From Candidatus Omnitrophica bacterium CG1_02_40_15 (GTDB lineage Bacteria > Omnitrophota > Gorgyraeia > Gorgyraeales > Gorgyraeaceae): a stretch of 20,099 bases of DNA. Numbering within the stretch: position 1 is the first letter of the stretch; the number at the start of each line of letters is the position of its first letter. Below, piece by piece: positions 6,963 to 13,324 of this stretch. The stretch is from the NCBI GenBank assembly GCA_001871815.1, contig MNVP01000013.1, forward strand, positions 1-20,099. The letters are read 5' to 3'. Under the pieces are notes generated by a model that did not search any database, was not told the origin of the DNA, and saw only the letters and a program-made list of their open reading frames with translations. The position numbers and the translations under genes are program-made.

Positions 6963-7120
6963 GATTTTTAAAAAGGTAATAACACGGTCGAACTTAAAAG
7001 TGCTACTGTAAATATAAATGGCAACCCCGCCATCTCCCTTGAAAGAATCCGGCGGGGCGCTGGTACTTAAAGGACAGGTAAAACATCCCCAAGCCCAGAG
7101 TGATTATACCACACTACTGG
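6954..7120 (+). ncRNA. Cobalamin riboswitch-like leader
   Basis: The 216-base gap between nikR and the TonB receptor gene holds, in the correct order, degenerate forms of the conserved blocks of the cobalamin riboswitch (RF00174): AAAAAGGTAAT (6970-6980, cf. AAAAGGGAA), CGGTCGAA (6985-6992, cf. GGTGCAAAT), GCTACTGTAA (7002-7011, cf. GCAACTGTAA), GCGCTGG (7057-7063, cf. GCCACTGG), AGGACAGG (7071-7078, cf. GGGAAGG), AAGCCCAGAG (7091-7100, cf. AGCCAGGAG) and ACC (7108-7110). GGTAG (6955-6959) can pair with CTACT (7114-7118) to close it. A seven-pair stem CCCCGCC/GGCGGGG (7025-7031, 7051-7057) forms a peripheral arm. No terminator is visible before the gene and the ribosome site follows at 7134-7140, so translational control is likely. 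The match is by eye and some blocks are weak. Confidence 0.7.
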
Positions 7121-7146
7121 CGTGAGGGGCAAGAAAGGAGAAGACG

Positions 7147-9009
7147 GTGTGGTGTAAAACAAGGTTATTTCTGACAGTAGCAATTGGATTATCTTTTGCT
7201 CTAGCACAGGTTAGTTTGGCACAAATAGACGAAGAAGAGAAGAGTAAGAAAGATAAAAAATTCAATTTAGGCCAGGTAGTAGTAACCGCAACCAAAACAG
7301 AAAGAATTTTAGCCGATGTGCCTGTTGAGACAAGTCTGATTACTAAAGAGGAAATTGAGCAGTCGAATGCTCAAACCGTGGCTGACTTATTAAAGTATAC
7401 ACCAGGAATAGATGTAAACACTGCTGATGACCGGGCAGGCAATATCAATTGGCGGGCAACTTTCAGAGGATTAAGCTTTAATGCAGGTTATGGTTTGGTT
7501 CTTATTGATGGTCAAAGAGTAAGGGGTATGGATGCATGGGGTTATGGATTAAATCAGATACCCCCTGAAATGATTGAACGTATTGAGGTAGTCAAAGGCC
7601 CTGGCTCCGTCCTTTATGGAAGCGATGCTATGGCAGGAGTAGTTAATATTATTACCAAGCCTACGCCGGAGAAAAGATTTTTTTCTTGCTATGCTGGTTA
7701 TGGAACGCACGATGCCTCGGATGCTGGATGTAGCTTAGGAGATAAAATAGGGAAGTTTGGCTATATTTTAAATTATGCAAGAGAAAAATCTGATGCAGGC
7801 AAGTATGGTGGTGAGGATGAATATGATGCAAATTTTGTAAATACTAAGTTTGGTTATGAAGTTGAGGAAGGCAAAAGTTTAAACTTAGGAATAAGTTGGG
7901 ATAAGAAAAGCTGGATTTATTCTGATTGGGATAGTATAAGAATAAGCCCGGGATGGGAGGCGAAATTTGATGATGGTTCAAAATTCTCTCTAAAAAGCTA
8001 TTGGTATGATTGGAACTTCCATCATTTTACTCCTGGATATACGGAACAAAAGGGAGACATAGGTTACCGCCAAGTAGAGTCTCAATATAGTAGACTCTTA
8101 TTTGATAAGCATATGTCTACGGCTGGCTTTGAATTTTTAGAGGAGGTAATAGATTTTAACCTCGTAAAGAAAACTATCGATACTTATAGTTTATTTTTGC
8201 AAGATGAGTGGGCTGCTTTGAGCAATTTGAATTTAGTTTTTGGCGCTCGTCTTGACTCCCATTCTCAATTTGGAGAAGAAGTTAGTCCTCGCCTCAGCGG
8301 CTTATTGGAGATTACTGATAAAACCAGATTGAGAGGTTCTGTGGGCCGTAGTTTTAAATCCCCTACTATTAGTCAACTATATTATGCTACTCCGTATAGA
8401 CATAGAACTTACTACATACAAGGCAATCCTAATTTGAATCCTGAGTATGCCATAGGTTATTCATTGGGGATAGAACAGGAATTTAGCGATAAGCTTCTCC
8501 TGGATTTAGGTATTTTTAGGAATGATGTTGATGACATGGTGATCACTTATGATACAGGCCAGATCTATTTAGGCAAAACGCTTAATAGTTATAAGAATGT
8601 TGCTGAAGCTTATACTCAGGGAATAGAATTACAACTAAAGGCTGATATTTGCGAAGGATTGGCGAGTTCTCTATCCTATACATTTTTAGATACCGAAGAT
8701 AAGGAGGTGAAAAAAGAGCTTACTTATCGCTCTAAGCATACTGCTGGATGGAGACTGAATTACCATAATAAAAAATATGGCTTGGGAACAAATTTTGGCT
8801 TGCGCTATGTTAGCTCAATGTATAAAGACACAGCCAATACTCAGGAGACGAATGGTTATTTTGTTGGGGAAATAAAATTCATTAAAGAAATAACCAAATA
8901 CGCAAAGGTTTCCTTTGAAATAGATAATCTTTTTGGGACGGATTACGGCGATCCATCAGTAGATAGAGAAGGAAGAACATTTATGGGTAAAGTAAATTTA
9001 ACATTTTAG
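7147..9009 (+). CDS. TonB-dependent outer-membrane receptor (BtuB-like/nickel-cobalt type)
   Basis: A 620-residue gated outer-membrane transporter. The signal peptide is about 1-25 (ending SLAQ). A TonB box, GQVVVTAT (42-49), leads into the plug domain (about 52-165: VPVETSLITKEEIEQSNA, RGLSFNAGYGLVLIDGQRV, IERIEVVKGPGSVLYGSDAM, GVVNIITK). The rest is a 22-strand-type barrel ending in GKVNLTF with terminal Phe. A GTG start at 7147 fits AAAGGAG seven bases upstream and the signal peptide. By size and style it resembles BtuB and siderophore/metal-chelate receptors. The riboswitch before it suggests cobalamin or cobalt; the nikKLMQO-type genes after it suggest Ni or Co chelates. Substrate cannot be fixed from sequence. 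The nikK-like gene starts 15 bases later. Confidence 0.93.
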   Translation: MWCKTRLFLTVAIGLSFALAQVSLAQIDEEEKSKKDKKFNLGQVVVTATKTERILADVPVETSLITKEEIEQSNAQTVADLLKYTPGIDVNTADDRAGNINWRATFRGLSFNAGYGLVLIDGQRVRGMDAWGYGLNQIPPEMIERIEVVKGPGSVLYGSDAMAGVVNIITKPTPEKRFFSCYAGYGTHDASDAGCSLGDKIGKFGYILNYAREKSDAGKYGGEDEYDANFVNTKFGYEVEEGKSLNLGISWDKKSWIYSDWDSIRISPGWEAKFDDGSKFSLKSYWYDWNFHHFTPGYTEQKGDIGYRQVESQYSRLLFDKHMSTAGFEFLEEVIDFNLVKKTIDTYSLFLQDEWAALSNLNLVFGARLDSHSQFGEEVSPRLSGLLEITDKTRLRGSVGRSFKSPTISQLYYATPYRHRTYYIQGNPNLNPEYAIGYSLGIEQEFSDKLLLDLGIFRNDVDDMVITYDTGQIYLGKTLNSYKNVAEAYTQGIELQLKADICEGLASSLSYTFLDTEDKEVKKELTYRSKHTAGWRLNYHNKKYGLGTNFGLRYVSSMYKDTANTQETNGYFVGEIKFIKEITKYAKVSFEIDNLFGTDYGDPSVDREGRTFMGKVNLTF

Positions 9010-9024
9010 AAGGAGGTAAAGCAA

Positions 9025-9810
9025 ATGAAAGGATTTATGATTTTAGGATTAGCAATTCTTTTGACGGGAATAGTTTCATCAAATGTTTATGCACATGATC
9101 TTTGGGTTACTGCGGACAATTATAACCCGAAGGTTAACGAAGAAATCACCATTTCTTTAGAGTGGGGACATCTTTTCCCCGGAAGCGAATCGATAGAAGT
9201 AGATAGGATTGAAAGGATGTATCTGATTTCTCCCGATGGGAAAGAGGTTCCTTTAGAGATTAAAGCCGAAGGAGAAAAAGAATTAGTTGCGCCGGTTAAG
9301 ATGAAGTTAGAAAAATCGGGAACATATTTAGTGGTGGTCGAGAAAAAGTCTTATTTCGCAACCCTAACTACAGGGGGTTACAAAAAGCAGTCTAAAAAGG
9401 GATTGGAAGGCATAATTTGGTCCTATTGGGTTGAAAGTTGTCCGGCAAAGGCAATTATCAATGTAAGTGCGGCTTCTGGCAATTCCTTTCAGAAAGAGAA
9501 TAACCAGCGTTATCAGTTGATTCCCCTGGATAATCCAGTTAATTTAAAAGAGGGCGATTATCTGTGCGTGAAAGTGACTCTTGATGGTAAGCCATATAGT
9601 AATATTGTTTATGCTACCTATGCCGGATTTTCTTCGGAGAATGATACCTTTGCCTATACCACCCGCACAAATAAGGACGGTATAGCAAAGATAAGGATTT
9701 TAAAGCCCGGAATATGGCTTGTCAAGGCACACGATGAAATTCCTTATTCAGATTCAAAAGAAGCAGATAATTACTATTTTACCAGCACTTTGACCTTTGA
9801 AATAAAATGA
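9025..9810 (+). CDS. nikK: NikK-like DUF4198 periplasmic metal-uptake protein
   Basis: A 261-residue exported protein of the DUF4198 family, which in many genomes is an accessory of ECF-type nickel or cobalt transporters (NikK). The signal peptide is about 1-23 (ending VYA), leaving an N-terminal His-Asp-Leu-Trp (AHDLWVTADN), a position likely to bind metal as in the NikM N-terminus. Two Ig-like beta regions follow, about 30-130 and 160-261 (KLEKSGTYLVVVEK, TNKDGIAKIRILKPGIWLV). It has AAGGAGG before the ATG and overlaps the next gene by four bases (ATGA), so translation is coupled. It may carry or hand over metal to the membrane core. Family call is good; nickel rather than cobalt is inference. 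Confidence 0.85.
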   Translation: MKGFMILGLAILLTGIVSSNVYAHDLWVTADNYNPKVNEEITISLEWGHLFPGSESIEVDRIERMYLISPDGKEVPLEIKAEGEKELVAPVKMKLEKSGTYLVVVEKKSYFATLTTGGYKKQSKKGLEGIIWSYWVESCPAKAIINVSAASGNSFQKENNQRYQLIPLDNPVNLKEGDYLCVKVTLDGKPYSNIVYATYAGFSSENDTFAYTTRTNKDGIAKIRILKPGIWLVKAHDEIPYSDSKEADNYYFTSTLTFEIK

Positions 9811-10289
9811 AGAAGTTTAGCTTAATTTTTATAGTTGTGTCTCTTTTCTTCGTTTTCTTTTTCAGACCCAGCGATCTTTGGGCTCACGGAGTAGACTATA
9901 AAGTCAAAGAGGGCAAAGCGGTGGTGCTTAAGGTGGGTTATGATGACGGAGAGCCAATGAGTTATGCAGAGGTTAAGATTTTTTCTCCCGAGAACAAAGA
10001 TATTGAACATCAGAATGGCCGTACGGATAAGAATGGTTGTTTTGCCTTCTTGCCCGATCAACCCGGTGAATGGAAAGTAATCGTTAATGATGGAATGGGA
10101 CATGGTGTTGTCACAGAAATCAAAGTTTCCGCCGAAGGCGGATCCGCTTCTGGCGGAAAAGAAACAATGAAAATAGAAACGGCTGCCAAAGGATGGCCTC
10201 GCTGGCAGAAGTTAATTACTGGCATAGGTATTATTTGGGGCTTGGCCGGGTTGATTCTTTATTTCAGGGTTAGAAGAAGAATTATTTAA
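9807..10289 (+). CDS. nikL: NikL-like membrane-anchored accessory protein
   Basis: A 160-residue protein: signal peptide about 1-26 ending in LWA, then His-Gly (AHGVDYKVKEG), an Ig-like domain about 27-108 with GDDGEPMSYAEVKIFSP-like and NGRTDKNGCFAFLPDQPGEW stretches (the first reads YDDGEPMSYAEVKIFSP), a flexible Gly/Ser linker, and one C-terminal membrane helix about 136-154 (LITGIGIIWGLAGLILYF) followed by RVRRRII. The layout, exported His-started domain plus tail anchor, is that of NikL/NikN-type subunits, which replace CbiN in nickel ECF transporters. Its place between the nikK-like and nikM-like genes supports this. Confidence 0.82.
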   Translation: MKKFSLIFIVVSLFFVFFFRPSDLWAHGVDYKVKEGKAVVLKVGYDDGEPMSYAEVKIFSPENKDIEHQNGRTDKNGCFAFLPDQPGEWKVIVNDGMGHGVVTEIKVSAEGGSASGGKETMKIETAAKGWPRWQKLITGIGIIWGLAGLILYFRVRRRII

Positions 10290-10305
10290 GCAGGGGTTAT
10301 AAAGT

Positions 10306-10935
10306 ATGCACATACCTGATGGTTTTCTGACTGTAAATGCCTGGGTGCCCGCCTGGTTAATTTCTATCGGAGGGATTGGCTATTGCTTAAGAAAGGCCAC
10401 CCTGACTTTGAAAGATAGAATGATTCCCTTGATGGGTGTAATGAGTGCTTTCGTGTTTGCCGCTCAGATGTTAAATTTTCCTATAGCCGGAGGTACTTCA
10501 GGGCATCTCTTAGGAGGAGTGCTGGCAGTAGTTTTACTTGGCCCCTATGCCAGAGCAATTGTTATTACGGTCGTTTTAATTGTTCAGTGTTTCATTTTTC
10601 AAGACGGGGGTTTAACTACATTGGGAGCCAATATCTTAAATATGTCCATTGTCGGCGCAATGGGTGGTTATCTGATCTATAATCCTATAAGAAGTGTCTT
10701 AGGAGGCCAAAAAGGAATTATAGTAGGCATAGCAATAGCTGCCTGGGCATCGGTAGTTCTTGCCTCTTGTGCCTGTGCCGTCGAATTAGCCATTTCAGGC
10801 ACTTCTCCGTTAAGGGTTGTGCTTCCAGTGATGGTTGTCTCACATATGTTAATCGGTATCGGAGAAGCTATAATTACCTCATTTATTATAGGTTTTATCT
10901 TAAAGGTAAGGCCAGATCTTATTTATAAAATATGA
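10306..10935 (+). CDS. nikM: CbiM/NikM substrate-binding membrane subunit
   Basis: A 209-residue S-component of an ECF-type Ni/Co transporter. It begins MHIPDGFLTVNAWVPAWL, the hallmark N-terminus in which the Met amino group, His2 and later histidines bind the metal. There are about six or seven membrane helices, and the conserved block FPIAGGTSGHLLGGVLAVVL (59-78) carries the third metal-binding His. The C-terminal part (ACAVELAISGTSPLRVVLPV, HMLIGIGEAIITSFII) is also typical. CbiM and NikM are hard to separate by eye. The gene overlaps the next by four bases. I use nikM because NikK- and NikL-like partners are present and CbiN is not; the riboswitch is the counter-argument for cobalt. Confidence 0.93.
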   Translation: MHIPDGFLTVNAWVPAWLISIGGIGYCLRKATLTLKDRMIPLMGVMSAFVFAAQMLNFPIAGGTSGHLLGGVLAVVLLGPYARAIVITVVLIVQCFIFQDGGLTTLGANILNMSIVGAMGGYLIYNPIRSVLGGQKGIIVGIAIAAWASVVLASCACAVELAISGTSPLRVVLPVMVVSHMLIGIGEAIITSFIIGFILKVRPDLIYKI

Positions 10936-11702
10936 AACACTCATTTATTGATGAATATAGCGATTTGGATAGTCTTATCCACAGGCTCGACCCCAGGGTT
11001 AAACTTGTTACTCTCGTTGCCTCCCTTCTATTTATAATTTCTACACGGCCAACTTCGTTTGTTACTTTTGTTCTGTACGGAATTCTTATTTTTATTTTGA
11101 TTGGGTTGTCTAAGATCCCCATAGGTTTTATTTTTAAACGGTCGCTGGTCATTATACCCTTTGTTTTGATAATCGCTATATTTATTCCTTTTTTCAAAAA
11201 AGGACAGGTTGCCGGAAGCTATTCTTTTGGTTCAGTCCACTTAACAGTTACCTATGAAGGACTGATGGTCTTTTGGAATGTATTAGTCAAGGCATATCTG
11301 TCTATTCTTTGTATGATTCTTCTTGCTACCAGTACTAAATTTTCAAATCTCCTTAAAGCCTTTGAAAATATGAAATGTCCCAAATTGATGACTATGATCC
11401 TTTCCTTTATGCATCGCTACATCTATGTTTTGGTAGATGAGATGATGAGAATGAAACGGGCAAAGGATTCTCGCACAGTCGGTGGCAAAAGATGGTTTCA
11501 TGTAAAAGCCTTAAGCCATATGGTCGGGGTTTTATTCATTAGGGCTTATGAGCGTGGAGAAAGAGTGTATCTTGCTATGTGCTCAAGAGGTTTTAGTGGC
11601 CAAATAAGGACACTACAGGATTTTAAATTGAACAAAACAGATTTTTGTTTTTTGCTAACCATGGCTATGTTGTTAATCGCGATAAGAACTATCAGAAGAT
11701 AA
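10932..11702 (+). CDS. nikQ: CbiQ/NikQ energy-coupling transmembrane protein
   Basis: A 256-residue T-component of the ECF transporter, which joins the ATPase to the metal-binding subunit. It has four to five membrane segments, the early LDPRVKL motif (19-25), and the two cytoplasmic coupling motifs near MMRMKRAKDSRTVGG and FIRAYERGERVYLAMCSRGFSG; the latter (A-R-G family motif, here ERVYLAMCSRG) binds the ATPase. The ATG start overlaps the nikM stop, giving translational coupling, and nikO follows after three bases. A secure family call. Confidence 0.93.
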   Translation: MKHSFIDEYSDLDSLIHRLDPRVKLVTLVASLLFIISTRPTSFVTFVLYGILIFILIGLSKIPIGFIFKRSLVIIPFVLIIAIFIPFFKKGQVAGSYSFGSVHLTVTYEGLMVFWNVLVKAYLSILCMILLATSTKFSNLLKAFENMKCPKLMTMILSFMHRYIYVLVDEMMRMKRAKDSRTVGGKRWFHVKALSHMVGVLFIRAYERGERVYLAMCSRGFSGQIRTLQDFKLNKTDFCFLLTMAMLLIAIRTIRR

Positions 11703-11705
11703 AAA

Positions 11706-12437
11706 ATGGCTAAGAAAGTAATTGAAATTAAAGGATTGAATTATTCCTACCCTGCTGGAGCAGAAGCTCTAAAAAATATTAATCTTGATATATATGAAGG
11801 AGAATCTCTCAGGATTATTGGTCCTAATGGCGCGGGTAAATCTACTTTATTGCTTCATTTAAATGGTATCTTAAGCGGAAATAGTCATATAAGGGTTTTA
11901 GATTTGGAAGTGGAAGAGAGAAATTTACCACGTATTAGAAGTAAGGTAGCCCTAGTCTTTCAGGATCCCGATGACCAGCTTTTTATGCCTACTGTTTTTG
12001 ACGATGTTGCCTTTGGCCCGGTCAATATGGATTTAGATAAAGAAAAAGTAAGACATCTTGTGAAAAAGGCATTAGAGGCTGTAGGCATGCAAGATGCACT
12101 TAATCGTTCATCTCATCATTTAAGCTTTGGTGAGAAAAAAAGAATATCCATTGCTACCGTTTTGTCCATGGAGCCTGAGGTTTTGATTTTAGATGAACCT
12201 TCCAGTAATTTAGATCCCAAAGCACGGCAACATCTGATCGATTTGCTTAAACGGTTTAGGCTTACCAAGATAATCGCTGGCCATGATTTAGAGTTGATTT
12301 TAGAGATTTGCGATAGAGTTGCTGTATTAGATGGAGGTGCAATCGTTGCTGACGGAGATACAAAGGCTATCTTGAGTAATAAATCGCTTATGGAATTACA
12401 TAACCTGGAAGTGCCGTTATCTTTAAAACTAAAATAA
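11706..12437 (+). CDS. nikO: CbiO/NikO ABC-type ATPase
   Basis: A 243-residue cytoplasmic ATPase that powers metal import. Walker A is GPNGAGKST (39-47), the Q-loop is VFQDPDDQLF with Q86, the signature region is LSFGEKKR (139-146; SFGEKK in place of SGGQ, common in this family), Walker B is VLILDEP (159-165), the D-loop is SSNLDP and the switch His is H193 in AGHDLE. Single short domain, as usual for CbiO. It is the last gene of the operon. After it comes an AT-only inverted repeat (ACTAAA/TTTAGT near 12428-12443) that is too weak to call a terminator. Confidence 0.95.
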   Translation: MAKKVIEIKGLNYSYPAGAEALKNINLDIYEGESLRIIGPNGAGKSTLLLHLNGILSGNSHIRVLDLEVEERNLPRIRSKVALVFQDPDDQLFMPTVFDDVAFGPVNMDLDKEKVRHLVKKALEAVGMQDALNRSSHHLSFGEKKRISIATVLSMEPEVLILDEPSSNLDPKARQHLIDLLKRFRLTKIIAGHDLELILEICDRVAVLDGGAIVADGDTKAILSNKSLMELHNLEVPLSLKLK

Positions 12438-12459
12438 AGTTTAGTTATTGTTAAATAGC

Positions 12460-12510
12460 TTGACTTAGCCTAGTTTTTGTTTTAATATAAATCGAAACCA
12501 TTTCGATTTA
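12460..12510 (+). promoter_or_regulatory. zur promoter with Zur box
   Basis: TTGACT (12460-12465), a 17-base spacer and TAATAT (12483-12488) make a promoter. A perfect palindrome follows: ten-base arms TAAATCGAAA (12488-12497) and TTTCGATTTA (12501-12510) around CCA. Against the Bacillus Zur consensus as I recall it (AAATCGTAAT-N-ATTACGATTT), 17 of 20 fixed positions agree. The box abuts the -10 and covers the expected start site, so a zinc-loaded repressor would shut off the whole downstream operon. This site is the main reason to call the next gene Zur. Confidence 0.85.
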
Positions 12511-12518
12511 GGATTGAT

Positions 12519-12941
12519 ATGACTATAGATGTTTATCTGAAAAAACTTAAGGAAGATGGATTTAAGATAACTCCCAAGAGGAAAGCAACTATTGAACTTT
12601 TTTCAAAGAAGAAGAGTTACTTAAGTCCTCAGGAAGTACTAGAGAAACTGGGAAACCATTTTCCTGGAATTTCGAGTTCAACTGTTTATCGAATTTTAGA
12701 AGAGCTGCAAGATACAGGAATTCTTATAAAGATTGAACACGAAGATAGGCAATTATATTATTTCCTCTGCAGGATGCCAGACCAGCATCACCATCATTTT
12801 ATCTGCAGGAAATGCAGACGCATAGAAGAGGTTGAGCTGTGTAATTTAAAAGAATTGGAACGTTTTATATCAAAGAATTTAAATTGCAAAGTAGAGAATC
12901 ACTCAGTTCGGTTAGAGGGGCTCTGTTCTCACTGTAAGTAA
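12519..12941 (+). CDS. zur: Fur-family regulator, probably Zur
   Basis: A 140-residue Fur-family repressor. The winged helix covers about 1-82 (FKITPKRKATIELFSKKKSY, ISSSTVYRILEELQDTGILI). The structural zinc site is complete: C97 and C100 (CRKC) with C136 and C139 (CSHC). A histidine cluster H90-H93 before FICRKC supplies the sensory site, and E103-E105 and H128 are further candidates. The Fur family also contains Fur, PerR, Mur and Nur; the palindrome nine bases upstream is of Zur type and the feo genes have their own DtxR-type sites, so zinc is the best guess. The leader is very short and no clear ribosome site is seen (AGGATT before the ATG). The next gene begins three bases after the stop. 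Confidence 0.85.
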   Translation: MTIDVYLKKLKEDGFKITPKRKATIELFSKKKSYLSPQEVLEKLGNHFPGISSSTVYRILEELQDTGILIKIEHEDRQLYYFLCRMPDQHHHHFICRKCRRIEEVELCNLKELERFISKNLNCKVENHSVRLEGLCSHCK

Positions 12942-12944
12942 AAG

Positions 12945-13262
12945 ATGAAGAAAAATATTAGGATAGCACGGATTTTAGGTATTGTATTGTTCGTAAGCGC
13001 CGTGGCTCTTTATGTTTTATTTTCTACTGCGCACCCTTTACTTCATAATCACCATGCAGATGGCGAACATCATCAGGATTGCCCCTCTTGTAATTTTGTA
13101 ATAGTTGCTTCGTTTGCTACTGTGCCGTATACGCTAGTAGTTGTCGCTTTTATTCTGTTTATAGCTTATTTACTCTTTTGCAGATTTCAACAGCCTTATA
13201 AGAAATTATTTGATAAAAGTTGTTTTGTCCGGGGCCCTCCTCCTATGCTTTCTCTCCACTAA
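12945..13262 (+). CDS. Small His-rich membrane protein of the zinc operon
   Basis: A 105-residue protein that I cannot name firmly. A first membrane helix or uncleaved signal (about 8-28) is followed by a short exposed loop with an unusual density of metal ligands: HPLLHNHHADGEHHQDCPSC (30-49), seven His and a CPxC pair, plus acidic residues. A second hydrophobic segment (about 52-80) and a basic tail ending RGPPPMLSLH follow. The pattern resembles DUF2946-like small proteins, which have a His-rich loop and a C-terminal RxPP, but the match is by eye. It lies three bases after zur and 62 bases before the receptor gene, inside the same likely Zur-controlled unit, so a role in holding or passing Zn or Cu in the periplasm is reasonable inference. 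Confidence 0.72.
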   Translation: MKKNIRIARILGIVLFVSAVALYVLFSTAHPLLHNHHADGEHHQDCPSCNFVIVASFATVPYTLVVVAFILFIAYLLFCRFQQPYKKLFDKSCFVRGPPPMLSLH

Positions 13263-13324
13263 ACGATTTTACCATAGAAATTTTTATTTCCTCTAAGGTT
13301 TGAGATAAAGGAGGTCGGGTCTCT

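Noticed and set aside
6931..7146. NiCo (czcD-type) riboswitch instead of cobalamin
   Set aside because: Only a GGACAGG word fits; the ordered series of cobalamin blocks fits better and the genes import rather than export metal.
12426..12445. Terminator after nikO
   Set aside because: The inverted repeat ACTAAA/TTTAGT is only A-T pairs, with no GC base or T-run; read-through or Rho action cannot be judged.
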